Positions 1 through 6,814 of a stretch of 12,035 nucleotides of DNA are shown piece by piece. This stretch comes from Candidatus Omnitrophota bacterium (lineage in GTDB: Bacteria > Omnitrophota > Omnitrophia > Omnitrophales > Aquincolibacteriaceae), in NCBI GenBank assembly GCA_023246995.1, contig JAHFHI010000009.1:1-12035 (forward strand). Direction: 5' to 3'. Under the pieces are notes generated by a model. The model saw only the letters and a list, made by a program, of their open reading frames with translations, made no database searches and had not been told where the DNA came from. Made by a program: the position numbers and the translations under genes. The stretch's first letter is position 1, and each line of letters opens with the position of its first letter.

Positions 1-886
1 TCTTTCTACGAGCCTTCCCGAAGAAGTGCAGCATGAGGTCGTACACTCCATAAAAGGTCTTGAGAATGCGGAATTTATAAGGCTCGCTTATGCGATTGAA
101 TATGATTGCGCCCAGCCAACCCAGTTGAAGCACTCGCTTGAAACAAAAAAGCTGGAAAGCCTGTTTTTAGCCGGACAGATTAATTGCACCTCTGGTTACG
201 AAGAAGCCGCGGCTCAAGGATTGATGGCAGGTCTTAATACCATACGAAAACTCAAAGGCCAGGAGCCGTTTATCTTGGACAGGTCGGAGGCCTATATTGC
301 GGTAATGATTGATGATTTGGTGACACGAGGCACAACAGAACCCTATCGTATGTTTACCTCGCGGGCAGAGTTTCGCCTTGTTTTAAGGCAGGATAATGCC
401 GATGAGCGGTTAATGCGCTACGGGCATCAATTTTCACTTATTAGCGATGAAACCTATGAAACAAGCCAAAAAAAATCAGCAAAAATTTCTGAAGAGATAA
501 AAAGGCTGAAAGCAACCAAATCTGTCGCTGGGACATTAGATAAAATGCTAAAAAGGCCGGAGGTTAAATATCGGGATCTAGCCAGCGGCTTGGCAGGACA
601 GCAGCTAGACATAGCGCTTACCGATGAGGAGATCTTCAGAGTTGAAAATGAGATCAAATACGAAGGGTATATTTCACGCCAAATGGCAGAGATAACAAGA
701 TTCAGAAAACTTGAAAAGCGCCAGATTCCCGAAGCGATTGACTATGAAAAAATAACCGGAATGAGCAAAGAAGCCAAGGAAAGACTGAAAACAATAAAAC
801 CCGGTTCTGTTGGCCAGGCATCCCGAATCCCCGGAATCTCTCACTGCGATTTATCCCTTCTAGCCGTTTATCTCCTAAAAAAGTAA
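1..886 (+). CDS. mnmG: MnmG (GidA), tRNA uridine-5-carboxymethylaminomethyl modification enzyme, C-terminal part
   Basis: This is the 3' part of mnmG; the 5' half lies left of the window and the frame runs from base 2 (294 residues here, family about 620-630). MnmG is an FAD protein that with MnmE installs the cmnm5/nm5 group on wobble uridine 34 of certain tRNAs in the cytoplasm. Family blocks are visible in order: TSLPEEVQ and VHSIKGLENA near the start, AGQINCTSGYEEAAAQG, the TEPYRMFTSRAEFRL block, IKYEGYISRQ, and the helical tail with KPGSVGQASRIPGIS. These tail blocks belong to the C-terminal domain that contacts tRNA and MnmE. One oddity: AGQIN is followed by Cys where most homologues have Gly. 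The gene is AT-richer than everything after parA. It ends just before a parS site, and parA follows with no rsmG between. Identification is very secure. Confidence 0.97.
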   Translation, partial: LSTSLPEEVQHEVVHSIKGLENAEFIRLAYAIEYDCAQPTQLKHSLETKKLESLFLAGQINCTSGYEEAAAQGLMAGLNTIRKLKGQEPFILDRSEAYIAVMIDDLVTRGTTEPYRMFTSRAEFRLVLRQDNADERLMRYGHQFSLISDETYETSQKKSAKISEEIKRLKATKSVAGTLDKMLKRPEVKYRDLASGLAGQQLDIALTDEEIFRVENEIKYEGYISRQMAEITRFRKLEKRQIPEAIDYEKITGMSKEAKERLKTIKPGSVGQASRIPGISHCDLSLLAVYLLKK

Positions 887-890
887 ACAG

Positions 891-906
891 TGTTTCACGT
901 GAAACA
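891..906. promoter_or_regulatory. parS: parS centromere site 1 (ParB-binding palindrome)
   Basis: TGTTTCACGTGAAACA is a perfect 16-base palindrome identical to the classical chromosomal parS consensus known from Bacillus and other phyla. It starts four bases after the mnmG stop codon. ParB encoded 0.9 kb downstream should load here as a CTP-dependent clamp and recruit ParA and condensin for origin segregation. The match to an established 16-base consensus next to parAB makes this close to certain. Confidence 0.96.
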
Positions 907-917
907 ATCAAAAAGCC

Positions 918-945
918 TGGACAGGAAAGTTTATTTTTATATAAT
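918..945 (+). promoter_or_regulatory. parAB promoter between the two parS sites
   Basis: TGGACA (918-923), a 16-base spacer and a perfect TATAAT (940-945) form a sigma70-type promoter. The predicted start, about seven bases after the -10 box near 952, falls inside parS site 2. That geometry suggests ParB bound at parS could repress its own operon; this is inference from position only. The leader before the parA ATG would be only about 18 nt. Confidence 0.75.
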
Positions 946-947
946 CA

Positions 948-963
948 TGTTTCACGTGGAACA
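948..963. promoter_or_regulatory. parS: parS centromere site 2, overlapping the parA start region
   Basis: TGTTTCACGTGGAACA differs from the perfect palindrome at one base; read on the other strand it is TGTTCCACGTGAAACA, which fits the known degenerate consensus TGTTNCACGTGAAACA. Its centre is 57 bases from that of site 1. It ends six bases before the parA ATG, covers the predicted transcription start, and its GGA (958-960) is the only Shine-Dalgarno-like motif for parA. Confidence 0.93.
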
Positions 964-969
964 ATAAAT

Positions 970-1833
970 ATGGGAACCATATTTTCATTCTGTAATCAAA
1001 AAGGCGGCGTCGGCAAAACGACATCCGTTATAAACATAGGCACATCAATAGCTTTGTCTGGCTATAAAGTGCTTATTGTTGATATGGATCCGCAAGCAAA
1101 TGCAACGAGCGGCCTTGGTCAGGAAAAACCATCGATTGAATTCACAACTTATCAACTGCTTGTGGATAACAATATCTCGGCCGAAACATTAATCCGAGCG
1201 ACCGAAATTGAGAATCTTTGCCTTGTTCCATCAAATGCTGATTTGGCAGCCATAGAGCTTGAATTGGTGGATATTCCAAGGCGGGAATATCTTTTAAAAG
1301 AAAAACTGGTACCCCTGGCTGAAAAATTTGACTTTATCCTTATTGACTGTCCTCCTTCGCTTGGACTTTCTACTATAAACTCTTTAACATCAAGTAATTA
1401 CATAATTATACCTCTACAATGCGAGTATTATGCCTTAGAGGGGCTTGGCCAGCTCATGACCACCCATGGTCTGGTCCAGAAGAATTTGAATCCGGATCTT
1501 TTTATCGGTGGGGTCATTCTGACGATGGCTGATTTTAGAACCAATTTGACGGACCAGGTGATCGAAGAAGTGCGGGGATTCTTTAAAGAAAAAGTTTTTA
1601 AGCATGTCATCCCGAGATCGGTCAAGCTCTCGGAAGCACCAAGCTTTGGAAAGCCGGCTGTTATTTATGATCCGCAAAATCGTGGTGCAAAGAGCTATCA
1701 GCTTGTCGCTAAAGAGTTTATAGAAAGGTTCAAGGCTTCGGGGGAAGGTGGATTGGGGCAGAGGGCCATTAAATCGCGTTCGGAAAACACGGAACCGCAG
1801 GCCGCACAAGTTGTGCAGGGAGAGTCCGCATGA
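970..1833 (+). CDS. parA: ParA (Soj) chromosome-partitioning ATPase
   Basis: This is a 287-residue ParA/Soj-type P-loop ATPase of the chromosome segregation system; its ATP dimer binds nucleoid DNA and is released by ParB-parS, moving the duplicated origin. The deviant Walker A motif KGGVGKTTS lies at residues 11-19 with the signature Lys11, followed by VDMDPQAN (37-44, catalytic Asp40) and the Walker B-type motif FILIDCPPS (122-130). LQCEYYALEG and the C-terminal PQNRGAKSYQ block are also typical. The ATG at 970 puts Walker A at the usual distance from the N terminus. Shine-Dalgarno support is weak and sits inside parS site 2. The conserved core ends near residue 250; the last 35 or so residues are a polar Gln/Ala/Ser-rich tail that most homologues lack, and GC content rises there. 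It overlaps parB by ATGA, so the two are probably translationally coupled. Confidence 0.97.
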   Translation: MGTIFSFCNQKGGVGKTTSVINIGTSIALSGYKVLIVDMDPQANATSGLGQEKPSIEFTTYQLLVDNNISAETLIRATEIENLCLVPSNADLAAIELELVDIPRREYLLKEKLVPLAEKFDFILIDCPPSLGLSTINSLTSSNYIIIPLQCEYYALEGLGQLMTTHGLVQKNLNPDLFIGGVILTMADFRTNLTDQVIEEVRGFFKEKVFKHVIPRSVKLSEAPSFGKPAVIYDPQNRGAKSYQLVAKEFIERFKASGEGGLGQRAIKSRSENTEPQAAQVVQGESA

Positions 1834-2750
1834 AGAAAGTTTTAGGCAAAGGCTTGAGCGCTTTGATTCCGGATCGCTATGTTCAAGAAGCAAAAACGGC
1901 GGGCCAGGCGACTGCGGAGCCGCGCCGCTTTCAGGAGCCCACCGGCCGGGTTGAGCCCAAGGGGCTGCAAATGATTCCGATTACGAGCATCGTGCCCAAC
2001 GTGGATCAGCCCAGAAAAGAGTTTGTGCAGGAAAAAATTGAGGAACTTGCGGCGTCCATCAAGGAAAAGGGAATCCTGCAGCCCGTGATTGTCAGGCGCA
2101 TGGAAAGCGGCAGCTATATGCTGATTTGCGGGGAAAGGCGTCTTCGCGCGGCCGAACTTTGCGGGCTCTCCGAGATCCCAGCCATCCTCAAGGATGTGGC
2201 GCCAAGTGAATTTTTGGAATGGGCTCTTATCGAGAACATTCAGCGTCAGGATCTTAATCCCATGGAAGAGGCGCAGGCCTACGGGCGCCTTGCCGAAGAG
2301 CAGATGATTTCCCAGGAAGAAATCGCCAAGAGGGTCGGCAAAAACAGGACGACCATTACCAATATGCTGCGCTTGTTGCGTCTCCCCGACGAGGTTAAAA
2401 ACTATCTGGCCTCCGGGCAGCTAAGCAACGGGCACGCCCGGGCCATTCTCGGTCTCCTTACCCCGGAACATCAGCGCCAGCTTGCCAGAAGGATCGTTCA
2501 GGATAATCTCTCGGTCCGGCAGGTGGAAGCCATTGTCAGCCGGAGCAACGCACAGAAAAGAAAACCCCGAAGCGCGCGCTTCCTCAAGCCTGAAATCGTG
2601 GATCTGGAAAACAGGCTCTCCCAGCACTTCGGAAGCCAGGTCAAAATCTATCCCCGGAAAAACCAAAAAGAGGGCCGGCTTGAGGTCTGGTATTTTTCTC
2701 TGGACGAGCTTGACCGCATTCTCGAAAAGACGGGCCTAAGCAAGATTTAA
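1830..2750 (+). CDS. parB: ParB (Spo0J) chromosome-partitioning protein, CTP-dependent clamp
   Basis: This is a 306-residue ParB/Spo0J. It binds parS, hydrolyses CTP and slides on DNA as a clamp. The N-terminal KKVLGKGLSALIPD (2-15) is the usual ParA-stimulating peptide. A flexible linker leads to the ParB/Srx CTP-binding domain, with VPNVDQPRK (55-63), the CTPase motif GERRLRAA (101-108) and ENIQRQDLNPMEEA (135-148). A helix-turn-helix, SQEEIAKRVGKNRTTITN (161-178), reads parS; a basic linker (240-252) and a C-terminal dimerisation domain follow. The start ATG overlaps the parA stop, with GGGAGA just upstream. The targets are probably the two parS sites at 891-906 and 948-963. Unlike mnmG and most of parA, this gene is about 57% GC. 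No clear terminator follows it. Confidence 0.97.
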   Translation: MKKVLGKGLSALIPDRYVQEAKTAGQATAEPRRFQEPTGRVEPKGLQMIPITSIVPNVDQPRKEFVQEKIEELAASIKEKGILQPVIVRRMESGSYMLICGERRLRAAELCGLSEIPAILKDVAPSEFLEWALIENIQRQDLNPMEEAQAYGRLAEEQMISQEEIAKRVGKNRTTITNMLRLLRLPDEVKNYLASGQLSNGHARAILGLLTPEHQRQLARRIVQDNLSVRQVEAIVSRSNAQKRKPRSARFLKPEIVDLENRLSQHFGSQVKIYPRKNQKEGRLEVWYFSLDELDRILEKTGLSKI

Positions 2751-2775
2751 TAACCTTTTTATCCCTTGAATCGCA

Positions 2776-2803
2776 TTGACACAACCCGTTTGTGTGCTAT
2801 AAT
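2776..2803 (+). promoter_or_regulatory. Strong sigma70-type promoter for the sugar-binding protein-GH94 operon, with inverted repeat in the spacer
   Basis: Perfect TTGACA (2776-2781), a 16-base spacer and perfect TATAAT (2798-2803) are seen, plus an extended -10 TG at 2795-2796. The predicted start is A2810, giving a leader of about 66 nt. Within the promoter lies the inverted repeat ACACAA (2779-2784), five bases, TTGTGT (2790-2795). It overlaps the -35 box and fills most of the spacer, a position where a bound repressor would block RNA polymerase. The ROK protein encoded downstream is the obvious candidate, but that is inference. Confidence 0.85.
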
Positions 2804-2875
2804 CTGCGCACTTTTTAAAAGCTTGAATCACCAGGAACAAAAGAACGCTCCTTCCGGACGCTCGCGGTGGTCGAT

Positions 2876-4162
2876 ATGAGAATCAGAAAAATTTTATACG
2901 CCATTTTTTTGGCCAGTTTTTTCAGCGCTGCAGGATGCGGTTCCTCCGGAGGCACGGACGGAACCGTGCAAGTCAAAGTTGCTTTCTGGGGCAGCCCCGA
3001 AGAAATTGACATCCTGACGCATTCCATCGCCGATTGGCAAAAAGCAAACCCCGGCATTAGAGTCGTTTTTGAACACACCCCCTACACCGGCTACGACAGC
3101 AAAATTTTGACCCGGATCGCCGGCGGCGCGGCTCCGGATGTGGTCGCGACCGAAGTGGATTATTTCGTGACCTTCGCCACCAAAGGCGTTCTCGAAGATC
3201 TCACGCCGTTCCTTGAAACCGATACCGGTTTTTCCGAAAAAGAACTTTTCCCAAAAATCCTAGAGCGGTTTACCGTGGGCGGCAGAATTTTTGCCGTGCC
3301 TCGTGATGTTGCGCCCTTTGCCTGCGTTTTTTACAGCAAAAAACTTTTTGACGAAGCGGCCCTTCCATATCCGAGCGACGACTGGACCTGGGACGATCTG
3401 TTGCGTGACGCCCGGGCCCTGACCAAGACGGATGCCAGCGGCCGGACCACCCAATACGGTTTTTACGGATGGGCCTGGCAGAATTTTATTTACGGAAACG
3501 GCGGAGGCCTTGTGGATAATGTCGCCAATCCCAGAGCAAGCCGCTTAAACGATCCCAAGACGATCCAAGGCGTTCAGTTTTACGCGGATCTGATCAATCT
3601 CTATAAAGTGATGCCCACCCCGGTGGCGCTTGCCAATCTTGGAATGGGTGTGGACCTCATGTTTGCAAGCGGGCGGCTCGGCATGTTTCTTTCCGGGATA
3701 TGGGAAACGCCAGGGCTTCGCAATTACAACTTTGAATGGGATGTGGCCATGTTTCCCAAGAATGCCGAAGGCATCCGCGCTTTTGGTTCCGGGGGATCGG
3801 GTTACGCGGTTTTAAAATCCTCGCGGCATAAAAAAGAAGCCTGGGAAGTGATCAAGGCGCTTACGGGCTCCAACGGACAATCCGAGCTGGCCCACCGCGG
3901 CCTGGCCCAGCCTTCGCGCATTGCGGTGGCCGAAAGCGACGCATGGGCCAAGGATCCGGCGCCCCCGGCCAACAAAAAGATGCTGAACGATGCCGTCAAG
4001 TACATTGTCTTCAGCCCGTTTCATCCCAAGTGGCGCGAGATCGAGGAGAAATACCTGAAGCCCCAGCTCGACCTTGTTTTTAACGGCAAAAAAACCGCGG
4101 CAGAAGTGCTTGAGCAGGTTGCTCCGGAAGTAGATCGGCTTTTAAAGGTTTCCCAGAACTAA
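2876..4162 (+). CDS. Extracellular solute-binding lipoprotein, family 1 (sugar ABC transporter substrate-binding protein)
   Basis: This is a 428-residue periplasmic-binding-type protein, probably anchored as a lipoprotein, that captures a sugar for an ABC importer. The start chosen is ATG 2876 (GGTGG at 2866-2870 as a weak ribosome site), which gives a compact signal peptide, MRIRK plus a hydrophobic stretch, and a lipobox SAAGC with Cys21; an in-frame GTG at 2867 would add three residues. The mature part starts VKVAFWGSPEE and shows family-1 features: DWQKANPGIRV, an AGGAAPDVV block, a VAMFPKN stretch and a GSGGSGYAVLKSSRHKKEAWEVI-like C-lobe hinge region near residues 305-330. Length fits the MalE/UgpB-like group. 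The GH94 phosphorylase follows 21 bases later, so the ligand is probably a beta-linked disaccharide or short oligosaccharide. No permease or ATPase genes are in the window. The ligand cannot be named from sequence. Confidence 0.9.
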   Translation: MRIRKILYAIFLASFFSAAGCGSSGGTDGTVQVKVAFWGSPEEIDILTHSIADWQKANPGIRVVFEHTPYTGYDSKILTRIAGGAAPDVVATEVDYFVTFATKGVLEDLTPFLETDTGFSEKELFPKILERFTVGGRIFAVPRDVAPFACVFYSKKLFDEAALPYPSDDWTWDDLLRDARALTKTDASGRTTQYGFYGWAWQNFIYGNGGGLVDNVANPRASRLNDPKTIQGVQFYADLINLYKVMPTPVALANLGMGVDLMFASGRLGMFLSGIWETPGLRNYNFEWDVAMFPKNAEGIRAFGSGGSGYAVLKSSRHKKEAWEVIKALTGSNGQSELAHRGLAQPSRIAVAESDAWAKDPAPPANKKMLNDAVKYIVFSPFHPKWREIEEKYLKPQLDLVFNGKKTAAEVLEQVAPEVDRLLKVSQN

Positions 4163-4183
4163 ATTCCAGAAAGGAAAGATTCC

Positions 4184-6661
4184 ATGCCTAAAACCGCAAC
4201 GCAGCGCAAATCCAAAACTCAAAACAACAAAAAGGTGAAACCGCAGGCCGCCCCGGGGGCTCCTCCGAAAGAGGTTCGTAAGTTTGAATCGCAATACGGC
4301 TATTTTACCGCCGATGGGCGGGAGTACGTCATCACGCGCCCCGATACGCCGAGGCCTTGGGTGAATGTGATTTGTAACGGCGACTACGGCATGATCGAAA
4401 CCCAGACCGGATCGGGTTTTTCCTGGCGTGATAACTCAAACCTTTCCCGCGTGACCCGCTGGGATCAGGATCTTATCCGCGACAGCTGGGGGAAATATCT
4501 TTACCTGCGCGACCGCGACAGCGGCAAATACTGGTCCGGGACTTGGAAGCCGTGCATGCCGAAATTCGACGCTTTCGAAGTCCGTCACGGCCAAGGGTAT
4601 TCCGTTTTGACGAGCCGGCTTCATGACATTACGGTGCGTAAAACCGTTTTCGTGGATATCGAAGAACCGGTCGAAGTTTGGAAAGTCGAGGTGAAAAACG
4701 AGAGTAATAAAAAGAGGCGCTTGAGCCTTTTCACCTATTTTGACTGGTGCCTCGGCAATTGGGCCGACACCCACCGAGAATTTCATAAGACCTTCATTGA
4801 AACCTGGATTGACCGCAAAAACGGGATGATCTACGGCCTTAAGCGGGCCCCGCTCGTTCCGGGATTTATTTCAACCGGGATGACCGAAAAACCGCTTCAG
4901 GGATTTCACGCATCGTTCCCGAAGCCGGTTGCCTACGACGGGTACAAAGAATCCTTTCTCGGAAACTATAATGACCCGAACGCGCCCGCGGCCGTGGTCG
5001 AGGGCAAGCTTAGAAACTCCGAAGGCAAGTGGGGGGACGCGAGCGCAAGCCTTCAGGTGGATATCGAGCTTGAGCCCAAGGCCGTCAAAACCGTGGTCTT
5101 TCTCCTGGGCTCGACGGAGTCGCGCGAAGAAGCGACCCGAATCATCCGCAAGTACGCCAGCCCCAAGACTGCGGATCAGGAACTCTCCAAGGTCAAGGCC
5201 TTCTGGGATTCTTTTATCAACACCACCACGGTTGAGACACCCGATGAGAGCCTTAACTTTATGACCAACATATGGCTCAAATACCAGGCCATCTCGGCCC
5301 GGTTATGGGCGCGCTGCGCGTACTATCAGTCAAGCGGCGGATTTGGTTTCCGCGATCAGCTTCAGGATTGCCAAATCTTTTTTTCAACGAAACCGGAGCT
5401 CGCCAAAAAACAGATCCTGCTTCATGCCGAGCAGCAGTTCCCGGACGGAACGGTCTATCACTGGTGGCATCACGGAACCAGCATGGGGGCCATCACGCAC
5501 TGCTCCGATGACCTTCTGTGGCTTGATTTCATCACGCTCAATTACTTGGATGAGACCGATGACCAAGCCATTCTCGACACCAAGGTGAAATTTCTGCCGG
5601 ACCCCAAAACCAAGGCCGTGACCGAGGGCACGCTTTATGACCACTGCCTTCGCGCCATCGATAAGGTCTTCACGCGTTTTTCCGAAAGAGGGCTTCCCTT
5701 GATCGGGGAGTGCGATTGGAATGACGGCTTAAGCCATGTCGGGATTCACTGGAAAGGCGAATCCATCTGGCTGGGGCATTTTCTTTACGGCATTCTCCAG
5801 CGCATCGCGCCCATCATGACCGAGCGCGGCGATAAAAAGAAAGCCGCCGAATATTTAGCGCGCGCGGCCGAATTGAAAAAGGCCCTGAACGAACACGGCT
5901 GGGACGGGGAGTGGTATCTTGGCGCTACGCGCGACGACGGCCGCCCTTTGGGGAGCAAGACCCAGAAAGAGGGCAAGATCTTTTTGAATTGCCAGACCTG
6001 GGCCGTGATTATGGGCGTTGCCGAGCGCGACCGGGCGAAGCAGGTGATGGAGGCTTCGCGCAAGTGGCTTTACAAAAAGTATGGGCCGCTTCTTCTTACG
6101 CCGGGCTATTCGGTCACGGATCCTTCGATCGGGTATATCACCCGCTACGCGCCGTCAGTGCGTGAAAACGGCGGGCTTTACACGCACGCCGGCACCTGGG
6201 CTGTTCAAGCCGAATGCGTCATGCGCGAGGGGGACAAGGCCTATGATGTGTATAAAAGCTTCAATCCGATTCTCCGCGGCTTGGAGCCCGAGGTTTACTT
6301 TAGCGAGCCCTACGTCACGCCGGGCAATGTGGACGGCCCGGACTCCCCGAATAACGGGCGCGGCAGCTGGACCTGGTACACGGGATCCGGCGCTTGGTAT
6401 GCCGTGGTGGTGCTCAATTGGATGCTCGGCATCCGTCCGGTTAAAGAAGGGCTTTTGATCGATCCCGTGATTCCGAAGGCCTGGCCCGGGTTTCGCGTGA
6501 AGCGGTTTTTTCGCGGCGCGACTTACTGGATCGAGGTCAAGAACACGGGTTCGGGCCAGGGCGTCCGGGAAATCCTGGTGGACGGGAAAAAGATTTCATC
6601 GAAGGTGGTGCACGCGTTTCGCGACGGTCGCGAGCACAAAGTGCAGGTAGTGATAGGCTGA
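4184..6661 (+). CDS. GH94 glycoside phosphorylase (cellobiose/chitobiose phosphorylase family), substrate unknown
   Basis: This is an 825-residue inverting phosphorylase of GH94 (formerly GT36), expected in the cytoplasm, splitting a beta-glucoside-type bond with phosphate to give alpha-sugar-1-phosphate. AAGGA (4171-4175) precedes the ATG. Residues 1-32 are a Lys/Gln/Ala/Pro-rich extension; the enzyme proper begins QYGYFTADGREYVITRPDTPRPW (37-59), the family opening. A beta-sandwich domain to about 310 leads to the (alpha/alpha)6 barrel, with GFGFRDQLQD (386-395), HWWHHGTSMGA (426-436), CSDDLLWL (440-447) and GECDWNDG (508-515), whose DWND supplies the general acid. The end, GLLIDPVIPKAWPGF then RFFRGATYWIEV, is standard for the family. 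RDQLQD, QFPDGTVYHWWH and SDDLLWL resemble the phosphorylase domains of cyclic beta-1,2-glucan synthases and some cellobionate phosphorylases as much as classical cellobiose or chitobiose phosphorylases. Family assignment is firm; the substrate is not. Confidence 0.93.
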   Translation: MPKTATQRKSKTQNNKKVKPQAAPGAPPKEVRKFESQYGYFTADGREYVITRPDTPRPWVNVICNGDYGMIETQTGSGFSWRDNSNLSRVTRWDQDLIRDSWGKYLYLRDRDSGKYWSGTWKPCMPKFDAFEVRHGQGYSVLTSRLHDITVRKTVFVDIEEPVEVWKVEVKNESNKKRRLSLFTYFDWCLGNWADTHREFHKTFIETWIDRKNGMIYGLKRAPLVPGFISTGMTEKPLQGFHASFPKPVAYDGYKESFLGNYNDPNAPAAVVEGKLRNSEGKWGDASASLQVDIELEPKAVKTVVFLLGSTESREEATRIIRKYASPKTADQELSKVKAFWDSFINTTTVETPDESLNFMTNIWLKYQAISARLWARCAYYQSSGGFGFRDQLQDCQIFFSTKPELAKKQILLHAEQQFPDGTVYHWWHHGTSMGAITHCSDDLLWLDFITLNYLDETDDQAILDTKVKFLPDPKTKAVTEGTLYDHCLRAIDKVFTRFSERGLPLIGECDWNDGLSHVGIHWKGESIWLGHFLYGILQRIAPIMTERGDKKKAAEYLARAAELKKALNEHGWDGEWYLGATRDDGRPLGSKTQKEGKIFLNCQTWAVIMGVAERDRAKQVMEASRKWLYKKYGPLLLTPGYSVTDPSIGYITRYAPSVRENGGLYTHAGTWAVQAECVMREGDKAYDVYKSFNPILRGLEPEVYFSEPYVTPGNVDGPDSPNNGRGSWTWYTGSGAWYAVVVLNWMLGIRPVKEGLLIDPVIPKAWPGFRVKRFFRGATYWIEVKNTGSGQGVREILVDGKKISSKVVHAFRDGREHKVQVVIG

Positions 6662-6687
6662 TTTTAGAAAACGAGTTAGACCGCGCG

Positions 6688-6731
6688 TCCGGGCTCTCGG
6701 GAGTGAGTGCTTAAAAAAGAGAGAGTCCGGA
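6688..6731 (+). other. Long hairpin in the GH94-ROK gap
   Basis: TCCGGGCTCTC (6688-6698) can pair with GAGAGTCCGGA (6721-6731), giving an 11-bp stem with one G-U pair around a 22-base loop. The downstream bases GTCTTTG, and TTTTT at 6745-6749, are too weak or too far for a classical intrinsic terminator. It could attenuate read-through from GH94 into the ROK gene, stabilise the upstream mRNA 3' end, or be an operator. The function is not decided by the sequence. Confidence 0.4.
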
Positions 6732-6747
6732 GTCTTTGTAGCGGTTT

Positions 6748-6757
6748 TTCCCGGGAA
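6748..6757. other. TTCCCGGGAA palindrome upstream of the ROK gene
   Basis: A perfect 10-base palindrome sits 58 bases before the ROK start codon in a gap with no recognisable -35/-10 pair. It may be an operator half-site pair for autoregulation, but a GC-rich palindrome of this length can arise by chance. Confidence 0.25.
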
Positions 6758-6794
6758 GATTCGCGCCGGCCCATCAAGGGCAGCGTGGCAAACT

Positions 6795-6814
6795 AAGGAA
6801 AGGAGCAAGCTCCT
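6795..6814 (+). promoter_or_regulatory. ROK gene ribosome binding site inside a palindrome
   Basis: AAGGAAAGGAG (6795-6805) is a strong Shine-Dalgarno at a good distance from the ATG at 6815 and fixes that start. The GGAG is itself inside AGGAGCAAGCTCCT (6801-6814), whose arms AGGAG and CTCCT could form a small hairpin that hides the ribosome site right up to the start codon. This could lower or condition translation of the regulator. Confidence 0.6.

Noticed and set aside
2751..2775. Terminator after parB
   Set aside because: The CTTTTT run after the stop codon has no upstream stem that pairs well, so no terminator can be supported.
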